From Rhynochetos jubatus (taxonomy: Eukaryota; Chordata; Aves; Eurypygiformes; Rhynochetidae), in NCBI GenBank assembly GCA_027574665.1, contig CM050657.1:14706404-14770403 (forward strand): DNA of 64,000 nt. The letters run 5' to 3'. Positions within the stretch are counted from its first letter, which is position 1, and each line of letters begins with the position of its first letter. The translations under genes were made by a program, and so were the position numbers. Below are positions 51,301 to 64,000 of this stretch, one piece after another. The notes below the pieces were generated by a model, which was not told where the DNA came from, searched no databases, and saw only the letters and a program-made list of their open reading frames with translations.

Positions 51301-52849
51301 GCTCCAAGAGTCTTGCCCTCCAGTTGATGGTGTTTTTCTTCCCCGGCGATGAACAGACGTCATCAGAAAGCCTCTTGTTGTTTCAGATTCCATTTATCAC
51401 GTATTTGAACAGAGTCTTGACAAGGAATTTTTTCAGGTATTAATTATAGCTGACTGCGTGGATAATCCATCATTCTCTGTAGATGGAGTCACTGGGTGTT
51501 GAGTGATCTAACTTCAAATGTGATCAGTCTGCCATAGGTGAAGAGGTAGCGGCTCTTTGTCAGGGCCGGTTCTGTTTCACCTAACAGTAAATGTAAGAAA
51601 GGCTAATTGTATAATGACAAAAGACAACATTTGGAAGGGGATGAAAGATTCAGGCATTGTAGTTCTGTGATTTCTCATTTCAATTCCAAAGTAAGAGCAG
51701 GGGAAAAATTCTTGTTTTCCATGACCACAACTCATTTTATTGGATGTCTCTGGGCATGATCGTTCCTTCTGAGTCCTGGGATGTTTTATCTTTTCTCGTC
51801 CATAGCATTCAGATGATGAAGTACAAAGAAACTCAGAGAGCACCTGTGGTTTCCACAGCCCTCTGAAATAGCGCGACAAGCGTCTTAGCCAAGATCCCAG
51901 CAGCTGAGCTGAGGACGGAACTGATCTTGCCCCACCTGAGGAAGCCAGTGCCTGCTGAAGTCCACTTTCGGGTTTATCTTTAAACATTCCAAGTCCAAGT
52001 CCACGTCTCCTGAAATTATATGCCCTGCTAAAGTTTGCAGTGATTCATTGAGTGTACATTTTGTTGAGCAACCTCTTGGTTTTGTTTTGAAACCAGGTGG
52101 CTTTGAATCTGACTTTGGTAGTCTACATCATTTATCTTGCCCTTCTTTACATCCTCACGTGGTAATAAGGAAGTTGTTCAAGAGTACGAGCATAATTCAC
52201 AGTGTAAATTTCCCCTCAATACGTAATTGCATAAAGTGGGAGCGTGAGGCGTGACATCCCGGATAAGGTTGTTGGTCCACGTTGCACTTGGCTTCTGAGA
52301 TTTGTCTGTACTTGAGATTTGAGAAAGATCTCTTCCCTGAATGGGCTCCTTTCTGCAGCACCCTCTTTGCTTGTGGGAAACACTGTGATTCTCTGTTGCT
52401 TCCTTCTCCCATCTTGAGACACAAACACCCATCTCTCCCCAGAGATATGTATTCACAAGCTGTTGCATTTTCAACGCCTTAAAACCCGACAGGAGTATTA
52501 AACTTTGCCCTCGGAAGGGAATGCATTCTCCAGTTTGGATCTAGGCTGGCAGCAGACACATTGCATTTGTGCTAATCAGTTGCCAACTGAGTTGGCTACA
52601 GTCCGTTGCCCATCTGTGATGGGCTGCCATTAAATTGATGGTCACTTGAAAACTAAGCGAGAGGCAGTGAGAAAGGAGCCTCAAGAATTCGTTGGATTAG
52701 AGTGGTTTGGGAGACTTCAGACATCTGGAAGAAACCAGCCATGCAAAATCACTGTGAAGGGTTTTTTGTGGGTAATTCCTTTAACTGGACTTGAAAAACT
52801 TGTTCCTGTCACCAAAATATAAACTAACCTAACAGTCACTATTGTTTGG

Positions 52850-52864
52850 TTTTTTTTTTTTTTT
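52850..52864. repeat. T15 homopolymer
   Basis: A run of fifteen T residues. Similar sequences, aaactaaccta and aaactaatcta, lie on either side, but no retroposed body is recognisable, so a minus-strand poly(A) tail is not supported. Confidence 0.8.
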
Positions 52865-52990
52865 AAACTAATCTAGTCTGAATACAACAAAATTTAATTT
52901 GTGCCTTCCTTGACAATTGAAGTGAACTGGCGGTGTCATGGGTTTGATCCGTCTGATCCTGCTTCCCTTGCGGAGCTGCAGCTGATTGGG

Positions 52991-53050
52991 TGATTCATGG
53001 AAATGCTGAGATCAGCCCTTTGACTGAGAATTTCTCAGTCCCATGAATCA
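52991..53050. repeat. Nested inverted repeats forming a three-way junction
   Basis: An outer stem TGATTCATGG (52991-53000) pairs perfectly with CCATGAATCA (53041-53050). Inside it, GACTGAGAA (53022-53030) pairs with TTCTCAGTC (53032-53040) around one T, directly abutting the outer stem. GCTGA (53005-53009) pairs with TCAGC (53012-53016). Three helices in 60 nt with 4-5-nt linkers make a compact cloverleaf-like fold. I do not recognise a known RNA or transposon family. It may be a transposon terminus relic, a structured RNA or coincidence. Confidence 0.6.
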
Positions 53051-56000
53051 ACAGGAGGTTTTGCATTAGCTTTAAGGCTGCAGTTTCACCTCAATTTCAA
53101 GGTCTCTGTTTTAATCCCAAGACTCTCCTTGTTTTTCTGAGAAGGAACCCCATTGACCCAGCTAGCACTTTACTTCTGATTAGCATGTTAGAGTAGAACC
53201 TCACCCGCAATACTAGGAAATAAAATGCTTAAATAGCTAAAAAGGGATTTAAAACAAAACGCAATTTATTGAATGATTTCTCTGTCAGTGATGTGTTTAG
53301 CAGGTATAGAAGACAGAACGAACTAAAACAGGCTTTGGCATTTCGGAAAGTGAGTCATTTTTTCTGTTGCATCATGTATAAACTTTTCCCTTCTCATGTA
53401 TGTATGGTTGAAATTACTTTGAGGTTTTGAATTTTCACTTCAGCTCTCTGGTTTTTATTATTTTCAAACATTACTGAAAGTGATGGTTGATCGTCTTTAA
53501 TACTGTGCTCGCATTGCCTTGCTCTTTAGTTGTGTGGGTTTTTTTTTAAATAAGCCAATGGGCAACATATAGGTGGTTACATGAGCCGGGGCATTACTGG
53601 TTTCTCATGGTTAGGTGGGAATAAGAGGTAGGTGTATTGATGGATCCATAACGTGGTGCCAAGGAGTGCTGCTGTCAAGTAGCTTTCACACAGGGGACCA
53701 AGCTGGAAAGCCTTGTGCAGTGTGGTCATCCCTTTTCAAATTCTCAAGCACTTGTACGGTTTCCTTGAAGTCAGTTGAGAGACCAGGAACATGGTGCTGG
53801 TGCAACCAGCTGAGATAGCAGGTTCCCCATGCTGGAGGAATGCCGTTGCTCAGTGTCCCAGGAGTTTTAAGATAAAATCTAGAGCAGACAATGAGTACTG
53901 AGAGAGGCTGGATAGAAATATGGTATCTAAATGGAGTTTCCATAGGTCAGGCCCAGCACAGAAGCCAGTTGGTCTCCACATGCCAGGACCAACCACATGG
54001 TGTACATGCTTCTTGGGATGGAGAAAAAGAGCGGATGGATGTGTGTTCAACCTGCCCTTGCGTGCCCATTTTGTAGGGAGAAAGTGGCTGCTCCTTGATG
54101 GACTCAACGGCCTCCTTCCTTGTGAGTTCATAGCTGCTGTCTGCATCTGGGCACTGCAGGAGGGAGAGGACTTGTCCTAACCCCCAAGCAGTCGGGCAGA
54201 GTAACATCATCTGGGCCTCATCCCCTCAGGAAAACTGTTGAAAGGCAAGCAGCTTCTACACCCGACTTCTTTGGGTTGGGGGGTTTCTTGCAGAGCTTTG
54301 GCTTGATATGTTGCTGGCCTGGTTCATCCTTGCTTTTGTTTGGTAGGTCTCTAGTTTGCTTCGGACCCAGCAGTGAGGTTCAGTCATTTTACTACCAGTA
54401 GCCTTTGTAATAGCGGTAGCATTTTTTGTTTGTCTAAAATAAGTAAACCTTACCCTCCTTCATGGAGCAGCTGCCCCAAATGTTTTTAGAACTAGCATGC
54501 AGCTGCCCGGTCTCGTTAGAAACTGGCTTGATCTTCAGTCTTGGCAGACCCCATGAGAGTCTAGGAGATGTCTGAGAAGGGTCTGAGGTGACTCTTTGGT
54601 GTGAGAGGGTGGGAATTTCACAGCTTGCTGAATGTCAGCCGTGACGCTGCAGTGCCTGGGATGTGCTGTGTCAAGGCTTGAGCGCAGTTATGGCACCCTG
54701 GAAGTGTGAAGCTGGAAAGGGCTTTAGGGAGGTGATCGTTTCCTTTTCCTGGCAATAGCAGGAGCTCAGCTGGTCGCGGTCCCGTGCTGTGTGTGTTGTC
54801 ACTTTGTCACTGGGCCTTTGTAGCTGCTGGGACCTGTGTAGCCAGAGTGAGCTCCCTCTGGGATCGTCTCCATGACTTTTACCCACCCAGCCGTGCAGAT
54901 ACAAAGTGTGGAAGAAGTTTGCCCTTGGGCCTGTCCCTCACGTGTCCCTAATTAGTCACTGCCTGGAATCTGAAATACTAAAGGCCTGTAGAACCTTGCG
55001 AGGAGCGTGGCTGAGCGTGCCAAGGTCCTCTGGGGTAGAGTTCGGCAGTCTGAAGGGCTCACCTGATTACGGAAGGTAGTCATGCAGAGTGACTCACACG
55101 AGATTATCTTCAGTGTCATCAAGTGTTTCTTCTCCTTACAGTTGTCCAGACAACCTGCTGGCTGCTGTTGTAACGGGGTTTTTACTTGTGGCGTGGTGCA
55201 GAGAAATGCCAGAGTGCAAGATGCCCTCTAGTGCAGTCTGGGCAGGATAGCTTGGTGCTCCCACGGCTGGGGTCATCGCTGCGGCGCTGAGGACAAGTGG
55301 CACAGCTGGGCAATAACCAGAGTGGGCCAAGCCTAGCAGGGGCCTTTGCTTTTCAGCTTTTAAGTGGGGATTTCAGCCTTAGGTTGGGTTTATGGAAAGC
55401 AGCGTGAGGTTTGGTTTAGGGAAGGAAAAAAAAAATAGTCCTTTCGAAAAGCAATTTGTTTCTGCTTTCTGTGAGCGAGGCGTCCAAACGGGCTCGGTTG
55501 GTTCTGCAGTGCGATCAACAGGACTGGAAAAAAATACCAAGTGAAGTAACACAGTGGCTGTGGTAAACATGAACTGAGGCCTTGGAAGTAGCTAATGGCA
55601 TACCACAAAAGAGTCTCCTTTCACCCACCGCGGGCCCTGCCAGCAGCAAGTGCTGCCAGCGCTGGCGTCTAACAGAGGAAAGCATCATTTGGCTCCCTTT
55701 TGGATTTCATTACTCTTCCTGCACTCCCTCCTGCTCACAGCAAAAGCCTTTCCAGTTGTAAAGGAGCGAATTAACTCCCTTCGTGTCAGTGATGGATGAG
55801 GCACTTTCTCTCCCTTCAAAGAGGCGAGCTGTGCCGGTGAATGCAGGCCAGCGGAGTTGAAAAGTCCAGGCGGAACAGGAGAGCCCATGGGGTGACCCAG
55901 CTGTCAGGCAGGACACCCTGGGGACGGCTCCCGCTGGTACCCTGCGAGCAGGGAACAAAAGCCGCTCTCAGCGCGCTGGCCGGCGTCGAGGCTCGCTTGG

Positions 56001-57327
56001 TTTTTGTCCTACTTTCAATGGACTTGGGCACATCCCTTAACACACAGCAGCCGTTTGTGCGGGGTTCAGGGAGCCTCAGAGTCTTTCAGAGAGTGCTTCT
56101 TCGCGTTGCACAAAGGAGGGTTAGCACGCCGGTACTTGGGAGATCTCCTTTCAGGCGTCCGTGGCTAATCATATTAAAGGTGACCTCGTGGGCAGCACTT
56201 TCCATTGTTGCCATATGTTTTGTCCAGTGCTTGAGTGATGTTGTGCATTGGAATGTATTCATGCGTCGCCTAATTTAATCACCAGGCTTAATCCCCTCTC
56301 CTGTTCTACACCCTTAGAATTTACTGGCTCCTTTCTAGCCTCCTGTGCGTTGTCTGGGTCTCCTTCACAAGCTAATACTGATGCCTGGAGATATTTTTAT
56401 TTATGTATTTACTTTGAGAGTGTATTAAAAAAAAAATCCAACCAACTCAGCAACAAACCCAGCAACCTCTCCAAAGGGTGAGTTAGTGCAGTGGATGCTC
56501 TAGGAGGCTGATCCTTCATCCCTGTGATCTTTTTCTTCCAGCTTTTCCATAGAGAAATTAAGGATTAGGCTCATGGGTTTAAAAAAACAAAACAAAATAC
56601 TACAAATGGAAAAATGACTGAGAAAGCAGTGTGTCTCCTTTTAATATTGTTGGAATAAATAACTAATTTTAAGAACTTGACTGTCTCTGTAAAATATGAT
56701 GTTGGTTTCTGCCTTTAAAACTTACTGCTTTGGTATGGATAACTCAATTCCAGGACTGACTGGACAAAATTAACCCAAGAAAGTCCCAAGTCCATTCAAG
56801 CTGGGAAACTGAAATGTCTGATTTATGCCAAACTACTGCATAAACCAGAGAGCTCTGCAAGACCTGCCATGCTCTGCAGAAACCAGGTGTATCTAGGGAG
56901 GGGGGCTTTACAGACTGTATTTTAGGGATGATTTCTAAACATTTTTCTAAGCCTTCGCTGCTCCAGCCGACCTTGCCGTGTGGAGGGGTAGGTTAAAAAT
57001 GGGAATTAGAGATTCAGTTGTGACTTGCTTTAGGAGTGGATGGGGTCAGTCCCGGCAAGGGAAGTGATGAGATTTTAGGATGATACCCGATCGAGTTGCT
57101 AGTATGCTGAACTCCCAGGGACAGGAAACTTTTTAATTTCCTTACACTTGCTGAGGCAGATTGTTAAATAAATACCTCATGCTTTGGTTCAGCTCTTAGA
57201 TTCTCCTTCTCCGCATACGGCGTGCTGGTACCCACAACTCTAAGCAGTGGGCTATATCCCGGATGCCTTTGAAACCTTAAACATAGCTTGTACCAGTTGA
57301 ACTGAATTACAGCTTTGAGTTTCTCTC

Positions 57328-57358
57328 TGTGTGTGTGTGTGTGCATACATGCACACAC
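57328..57358. repeat. (TG)8 microsatellite with self-complementary end
   Basis: A TG tract (57328-57343) runs into catacatgcacacac. GTGTGTGCAT (57337-57346) is the exact reverse complement of ATGCACACAC (57349-57358) around AC. The alternating purine-pyrimidine tract can in principle adopt Z-DNA or extrude a hairpin. Confidence 0.8.
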
Positions 57359-60300
57359 GAGTTTCTTGCGGGCGAGTTCTCACACGTGAGCCTGCTGATC
57401 CTCGGTGACCGTGTGTTATGGTTTGGGTTTGATAGGAGGAAGGAGAAATGACGTAAAAGATTGCAGATTTGTGACTGGGTTTTAAAAATAGTTTTAAAAT
57501 GTTATGCATCTTCATTTTGAGGAAATGCAATACTGCCTGGAAACCACAACTACCGAACATAAAGCATGTCGAGCCCCTTACATATGTTAAATAACAATGC
57601 GGAAGAGAGGGTTATAAACAGCCTGCTGTGCATTAATGCTGGAAGAAGATCACTGATCCTAACCCCAGCGCTCCAACTCGGGGATCGACAGCGGGTCACA
57701 GGCTCTGACATCTACTTGGCCTTACAAAAATACATTTTACACCGCACCTTTTCAGCATGAACCTTGCCAGAGCCCTTTCTGAAGCATCTCCATGCAGAAA
57801 GTGCTTCCCCGCTGAAGCGCAGCCGTGTTGGAGCTGGAGGAAGATATCTGGCCATGGGTTAGCTGGAGGGCAGGGTGCCCGTCCTGCTGCCAGCGGGCTC
57901 AGGGTTCGCTGGGACAACTCGCCTGGCCCCCATCCACTCCTGCTTCCTTCTTTCCCTGTGACAGAGGAGCTGCGAGGTCCCTAGGAAAGTGTGAGCGGGA
58001 GCAGGTCGCTGCCAGAGGAATTCAACCAAGCCACAGCCAGCCCCTTCCCGGGGGAAGCTGGGGGTTGTGCTAACAGCAGCACCTCCTGCTGTCCATGGGA
58101 ACGGGCAGGGATGTCCTTGGAAAGCTTTGGATCTCCTGCTCATGCACCAAACTTAGACATGCCATGAGATTCAGTTAAGTAAGGGAGAGGAGGTGGTGGC
58201 ACGCAGGCTGCCTCTGCCCAGGGAGGGGGCAGGCCAGCACTGTCACGGTGGGATGCTGGGTGACGTTTTACGGCATGTGGGGTGTGGGAAGATGCTCTGC
58301 AGAAGGCAGCGGGCTGAGTGTGTATGGCAGGGGATGCCTTGCCATCCTGTGCTGCTAACAGTGTCGGGGAGAGAAGGTTTGGCCAAGGACACAGCACAGC
58401 TGCCTGCAGGCCTGGCAGGTTGTCACAAGCTGCGAGAGAGTGCAGGTTGTCCCCAGAGAAGGAGAAAAGCTCGAGTAAGCAGTGCGAGGGCTGGGTATTT
58501 CACAGCAGCACCCCGAAGGATCAGGCAGAATGGTGTGGCTGTCAAACTGAGATCAGCGTGGTGTAGTCAGGGTATTCTGCATCTTCAGAGTCCCAGCTCC
58601 AGGTTAATGGCTTGCAGATATAACTAAACCTAGAAATACTGTCATGATCTCCGTTGTTACCTGGCAGAGCTCTTATCGTGTCAGCACAGGGGCTGTTCAT
58701 ATTTTAATGGGTTTATCTCTTGTATGGAGGGTATTACAAGCCTTCATCTGTCTTCCAGTGCAACTCTATGGAAATCCCTCCAGGCAAGAGGCAGTACCTG
58801 GGCGCTGAATTAATCTGTGCTCCTGGGTTCTCACAGCTCCATTAGTGGCTTAGCGGGGGAAGCAGTTAGCATTAACAAACTTAAGAAAATAGGATTTGGT
58901 GTGCTTGATCTGCCCTCAGCTCCTTGTATCCTCCCACCAGCAATGACAAAGACTGGGCACGTTACGGGAAGGCACAAAATGGTCACAGGGAAGACACAAA
59001 ACAGGCTGGTTTGTAAAATGTGTATCAGCATCCTCTATGGCTCTTCGGGGTGAGGGGAACGTTGTGCAAACTGTTTTACCTCCTGCCACATACACAGCTC
59101 TTACCTTGCCTTTCCCTCTGACTCGAGCCACTTGAAGGCGGTGCAGTGTCCCATCCTCCTTCAGGTAACCACTGCCCTGTGCTCTGGCACTGGCATGGGG
59201 CTGGGGCAGCTCTCAGAAACCATCCGGCGCTTTGTGAAGGGCTGTTTGTCCCCTTGCTTGTCCTCAAATGAACGTTTACCGCGGCTGGTGTTCTTGTGCT
59301 GTGTTCCACTGATTGAAAGTGCCTGCGAGCCGTGTGCCGTGTTTCCCTGGCGCTGTGTTCCTTAGCAGAGCTGTGCATCCATCAGTGGCTGGATCTGCCC
59401 TCTCTTTGGGAGCTGCTGACTTCTGCAATGCTGTTCTCTACTGACTGCGGGCTCTCGCAAAATAGCAGAGCCAAGCGTGAAGCTCGACTTCAGACTGCTT
59501 AAACCTGGGGTCAGTAAGGTGAGACCTGACTGTCAGGTGTCTGAAATAACAGCAGCTGGGGATAATGACCTGTTACCTGTAGTACCCGCTAATAACGACA
59601 TACCAGGCAGCGAGTTTAGAGAGGGTTTCCACTCGGTTGGGTCACTTTTCATCTCAAGCAAACGTGGAACACACCCATTGCTTTTCTTAAGTCTTGTGGG
59701 CTCTCACAAAACGTTTTGGGACAGAAACGCTTTGGGATCCCTTTCTGATCAGGCTTTGCTTTTCTTCGTCAGATCAAGATGGCATGTACATGGACTTCCG
59801 TACTGCCCAACCTGCGACAGCGCTGGTGTCGGTCCTGCTGACCCCCTCAGGTCCCAGGTGCGACTGACGGGTGGGCTGCAGGGCTGTAGCTGCACAGGAA
59901 CGCCTGTCTGTCCTGCTGCTGGCACTTGGCACCTTAGGGGAAGTTTTACGTTAGCCGTAAGCTTAAAGTTTCTCTCCTTGTTAATAGGGAGAAATATTTC
60001 CTCTTTTTCATCACTACTTTAACTCACTTGGTTGGTCTGTTTGCTCCAGGATTTTCAGTGCAGTGGACGTACTTGCTCCTCTGCCAGCCGCTGTCGTACA
60101 CCGAGCTTTCGGAAGAGCCAGGGATTGAGGCCCAGGGTCTCTTTCCATCCTGGATGTCAGTGGTGGGTGCTGCTGGTGTTGTGCTCCTCTTCTCCAGGCT
60201 CCGCACCAGCTGCTGGCGCCCACAGGCCTGGGCAGTGCGGTGTCACCAGATGCATTTCCCATCTCTCATTAGGCAGACCCCAGCCTTGCCTGTTCCCCTT

Positions 60301-63300
60301 CACACCAGTTGCAGGTCCCTGTGCTGCTCTGCTGGCCTCTGGCTGTTTGCCTCTGGTCTCTCCTGAGGGATTCTCACCCTGTTAAGCTATGTGGTTTCCA
60401 AGCGCTGCCCTCCAGCCATCAGCTCCTTCATGGACAGGGAGATTTGACTTGCTGGCAGCTCTAATGGCCTTGAGAAGGGTCAGTCCCGCCTTTCCACGAG
60501 TCTCTGGGGTTGTTTCAAATTCCTGATAGCAATCTAGCCTCTTACTAGAGTCTTGATCATCCTCTTCTCCCAAGTTCTTGCTTTCCCAAGTGAATTTCCC
60601 TATCTCCCAGGTTAAGAAGAAGCCACTGGGACTGGGCAGGACATAACTGTTCCCCCGCAGCCCCATCAAGCCTGTAAGGCATCATCTGTCTTCAAAATGC
60701 AATAATTTTCTGCAGCCCAAAGCCTCTCATCTCTATGGAGGCTGGCAAAGCCCGGCTTGTGAAGGCTCTGTTATTGCACAAGGTGAAATCAGTGAAACTG
60801 TCTTCTGTCAGAGCACCGGCAGAGCTGGGAGAAGCACAAGAGCCGGGAGTGCTTTAAAGAGAGGCTGAGAGACGGGCTCTGAATAACATAAAACGGCCAA
60901 CTAGTGAAATTTGGCATGTATCTTGTTAGTGTCACAGGTTTTTTTATGTGGCATTTCCTAGGGATGTTTTGCTTTTATTTCAAAATTGATGTATGTGTAG
61001 AAAATACTTTTAACTTCATTGACAGTTCCCTAGTGGTCTCGAGCATGCGGTGTGGTGTCACAACTCATTAGCTTCCGGAGAAGGTATTTTTAATCCACCA
61101 ACGTAACCCCTTTGCAATTGTATAATCTGTATTTTAGTCCTGTGGTTTCCTAATCATGCATCTAGAGAATGAGCTCATCCAGTTTATAAATTATGAAGTG
61201 AACGGAAGTATTCAGCTCTTCTTTCTAAATAAATCTGGATCCGTTTCTTCACGGGTTGCGTACTGCGTTTGAAACCCTCCGGTGCAGGCAAGTGCGAATG
61301 TTTAAAAATAAACTCATTGGCCGTTTATATTTTTGCCAAGTGGTAAAAGTTGTCTCCTGCTCCCTCTTTCCAGAAAGGCTCTTCAGCTTTGACTTGCAGC
61401 TGTGAAATAAAAGCCAAGGCTATGATGCCAGCTTGCCATTTTGATGACAGCATCTGTGTGTCTTTGCAAAGGATCCAGCCACGCTGCTTTGGTGTTGCTG
61501 AACAGCCCGGCCACCTGTAGCAGAGGTTTTGGGGGGCACTGGATGGGAGCTGAGCAGCCCTTGTATGTCCTTGGGAACATGCGTTGGTGACTTCGCTCCC
61601 ATGGTGGGAAGACGCCAAGGTCCTCACAGCATCCCAGAGACATGCTTGGAGAGCAAGACCTGCCGCAGCCTGAGGGATGGTGTAGTCATAGCTTACTGTG
61701 GCTTTGGGTCCCAAGCTGCGAACCTCTGGCCTAGGAGGTTAGTTTAAGAAGGGGGAAAAGCTACCTGCTATCTTCCGTCTTCCCATGGCAGGGAGTCACT
61801 GGCTGTGCATGTGTTTTGTGCAGCTGTGGGTTGCAGGCAGCAGTAGAGGAGAGGACTGACGTTTGAGTAAACTATAGGATTGTGAAGTAGAAATGGGTAG
61901 AGGGATTCAGACCAGAGTAATATCCCAAGTGAGCTTCAGTGCATTTCCTGGGCTGGATTGAGTTTCAGGTTAACATTGTCCTTTAGCCACATGTGTGGAT
62001 CCTGTAACCTGTTAACAGAGGTAGTCTGATGGCCAGTGTCATGAGAGGGAGGAGACAGAGAGATGTGCAGCTTGGGTGGTGCAGAATGAATAAAACCCAA
62101 GATGATGTGTTGTACTGCAGCAAGTAAGAGAGAATCCTTCCGTGTGAGAGTCTTCAAGATGGGAAAGTAAAGCAGGAATGGAGAGGAGGTCCCACCCTCA
62201 GAAATAGGTCACCCTTTGCTCTGCTGCCCGTTTGCACCCGGCTGTTGTTCTGTCCTCTGAAAGGGGACAAGGCTGACAAGAGGGTTCTGTCAAACACAGC
62301 ACCATTGTCCTCACGCCCAGGAGCTCCAGAACATGTGGGGTGGCTGTGGGGTGTGCTGGGCACTCAGCATGTTCCTTTCTAATTCCTTCCTGTGACTGCT
62401 CTGCATTTCAGTTTGGGGTTGAGATGTCTCAGGATTGGTGACAGCGGAGGGGGCAGACTAGCTGCTGGTGACGTCCCGTCCCTGTGACAGCACCCTTTCC
62501 TGAGGATCAGGCTTATGGGACAGCTGATTTGACCTCTCTGCTTGTCTCTGTCTCCGGGGGATCAGCCATGCTGAGGACACAGGGCAGCAGGGGCGGCGTC
62601 AGGAGCCTCCTAGAGAATTTATACCTTCACCTGGAAAATGTGCATTTAGGGATGGGGAAGAGGTCACACTGAGGATGCAGTGGGTGAGACGGGACCAGTT
62701 CAAGACTTCCAACCAGTAGCAACAGCAGTCCCATAACCAGGTGCTGAGATTGGCCAAACATTTGCGGTCTGCAAAGCCAAAAGGAAAGGACCATCTCAAC
62801 CCAATGCAACAGGTAACGAATTGAGCTGCTAGCAAGTTGCCTTGTCTTTCCTTTTTTTCTGCTGTAGGACTTTTGGTTTCTCCTTTATTACCCCCATCCT
62901 GTCCTTACCACATGTTCTTCAGTCTCTACCCAGGGTCTTTCTCCAGCATTTTCGAACTGCAGCACAAATAGCAAAGCTTGTGGAAGGAGAAGTGCTTCGG
63001 TCTCAAGAGCAGCTTCTTTAAGTGAAAACACAGCTGTGAGGTTTGCAAGCTGCTCTTCTGTAAGGGCTCGTCCAGCCGGCACAGCCAGCACCGCGGCAGT
63101 CCTTCCAGCACACAGGAATTGGGAAATCCATTGTGAACAAGATTGAGTTTGATGGCCTGCGTGGAGGCAGATGGATGTATTTTTAAGGGACGAGGTGCCA
63201 GAAAACTGTGATTACGTTACTGGAGCACGGCTCGTTTTTTGTGGTTTTAAAAGTGAGTGTCAGGACTTCAGGGCTATTTTTTTTTTTTCGGGTCAAAACT

Positions 63301-64000
63301 GAAGTTTGAGCGGGGCATAAAAACCTGCTTGATGACTAAGTTTATTCTTAAAAAGCTTTCTAGAGCTTGCTGGAGACGGGAGCCTTTATTCCGAGAGGGA
63401 GCTCAAACCAGTCTTTTTGGATTTCCACACAAAGGGGGTTAAATTGGAATGAGTGCCAAGGGTAGAAAAGAACCCCTGCCTTTCAGTGGAGTATTTTTAG
63501 TATAATCTTTAGATCCAGTCCCCTGTTTTTTGTTTTGGAGACTGTGTTCTGCCCCTCCTCCTTGCCCTAGGTGAACTCTTTCTGCTTGAATACCCAACCA
63601 CGTTGGTGGAATTACCTTGGACGCTTATAACCATGGCTGGCCGAAGCATGCCCTCACATTGCCCCAGAATTGGGACATCTGAAATCTTTGACCTGGTTAC
63701 TCGGCTGAACCGATAATACCTCTCCGATACAGTGCATGTGTGGAGAAAACTTTTCATCTGATGACAGAGGTTTGCTGCTCGGAGCCAAGGCTGGGAACGG
63801 AGGGATCCAAGCCAAACCATTTACTCAAGGGGCATGCAGAATTTGCCCAGTCAAGCCAATATAGGTACTGGCAGCGTTTCAGCAGCCAGAACGCTGCTCC
63901 TCATGCTCTCCTTGTTGGAGCTACCAGGCTTTATCGCATGACTAGACCCCTAATTGCTGCAGGTCTCAAACTTTCTTTAAAATGAGGACGGCTGCTGGCT

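Larger units (their letters stand above)
43247..64000 (+). other. DIS3L2: DIS3L2 intron, 5' part (at least 20.8 kb)
   Basis: The intron begins with the consensus donor GTGAGT. I looked for the next DIS3L2 exon (LKLAFTLD... and KLVEEFMLLANMA-like coding) and did not find it, so the intron probably extends past the right edge. I recognise no CR1 copy here. Features noted are a three-way-junction fold at 52991-53050, an AT-rich homeodomain-motif block at 48195-48325, a T15 run at 52850, a TG repeat with dyad at 57328-57358, and small CpG-dense patches near 46085 and 49690-49900. The open frame of 181 codons at 59477-60022 has no recognisable domain. Confidence 0.85.

Noticed and set aside
54660..54740. 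Sequence resembling the start of a CR1 (ggaaagggctttagggagg)
   Set aside because: The similarity stops after about 25 bases and no other CR1 block follows.
59477..60022. 181-codon plus-strand open frame
   Set aside because: No recognisable motif; the length is near the chance maximum and there are no promoter or splice features tying it to a gene.
1..64000. Novel multi-gene defence, biosynthetic or mobile system
   Set aside because: The whole window is explained as one vertebrate gene's introns and exons plus CR1 repeats; no gene cluster, CRISPR, phage or plasmid hallmark is present.

Overview
This is vertebrate nuclear DNA, almost certainly from a bird. The interspersed repeats are CR1 non-LTR retrotransposons ending in the avian 8-bp 3' motif (ATTCTGTG/ATTCTATG type). 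No mammalian SINE or L1 is recognisable. The only protein-coding sequence is a set of short exons with GT/AG borders in long introns. I see no bacterial or phage features, no CRISPR array and no operon.

The window lies inside one gene on the + strand, DIS3L2, the cytoplasmic RNase II/RNB-family 3'-5' exoribonuclease that degrades oligouridylated RNAs such as pre-let-7. Four consecutive coding exons join in frame: 14183-14262, 31116-31228, 38382-38489 and 43013-43246. Together they give 535 nt, about 178 residues, covering the N-terminal half of the RNB catalytic domain. This includes the Asp cluster ([11 protein letters not shown]) that binds the catalytic Mg2+. Exons upstream (cold-shock domains) and downstream (rest of RNB, S1 domain) lie outside the window.

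Layout: 1-14182 is the 3' part of one intron, with three CR1 copies. 14263-31115 is a 16.9-kb intron with three CR1 copies, two of them in inverted orientation, and a miRNA-like hairpin. 31229-38381 is a 7.2-kb intron with a perfect 73-bp palindrome. 38490-43012 is a 4.5-kb intron. 43247-64000 is the first 20.8 kb of another intron, with a structured 60-nt dyad cluster, a homeobox-motif-rich AT block and a few local CpG patches.

No undescribed multi-gene system is visible. The features most worth a second look are structural: a pri-miRNA-shaped hairpin at about 25875-25972, a 36-bp-arm palindrome with a 1-nt centre at 36387-36459, a three-way-junction fold at 52991-53050, and inverted CR1 copies flanking the first exon. 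The other long open frames are no longer than chance would give for six frames of 64 kb (roughly 180 codons expected for the longest).
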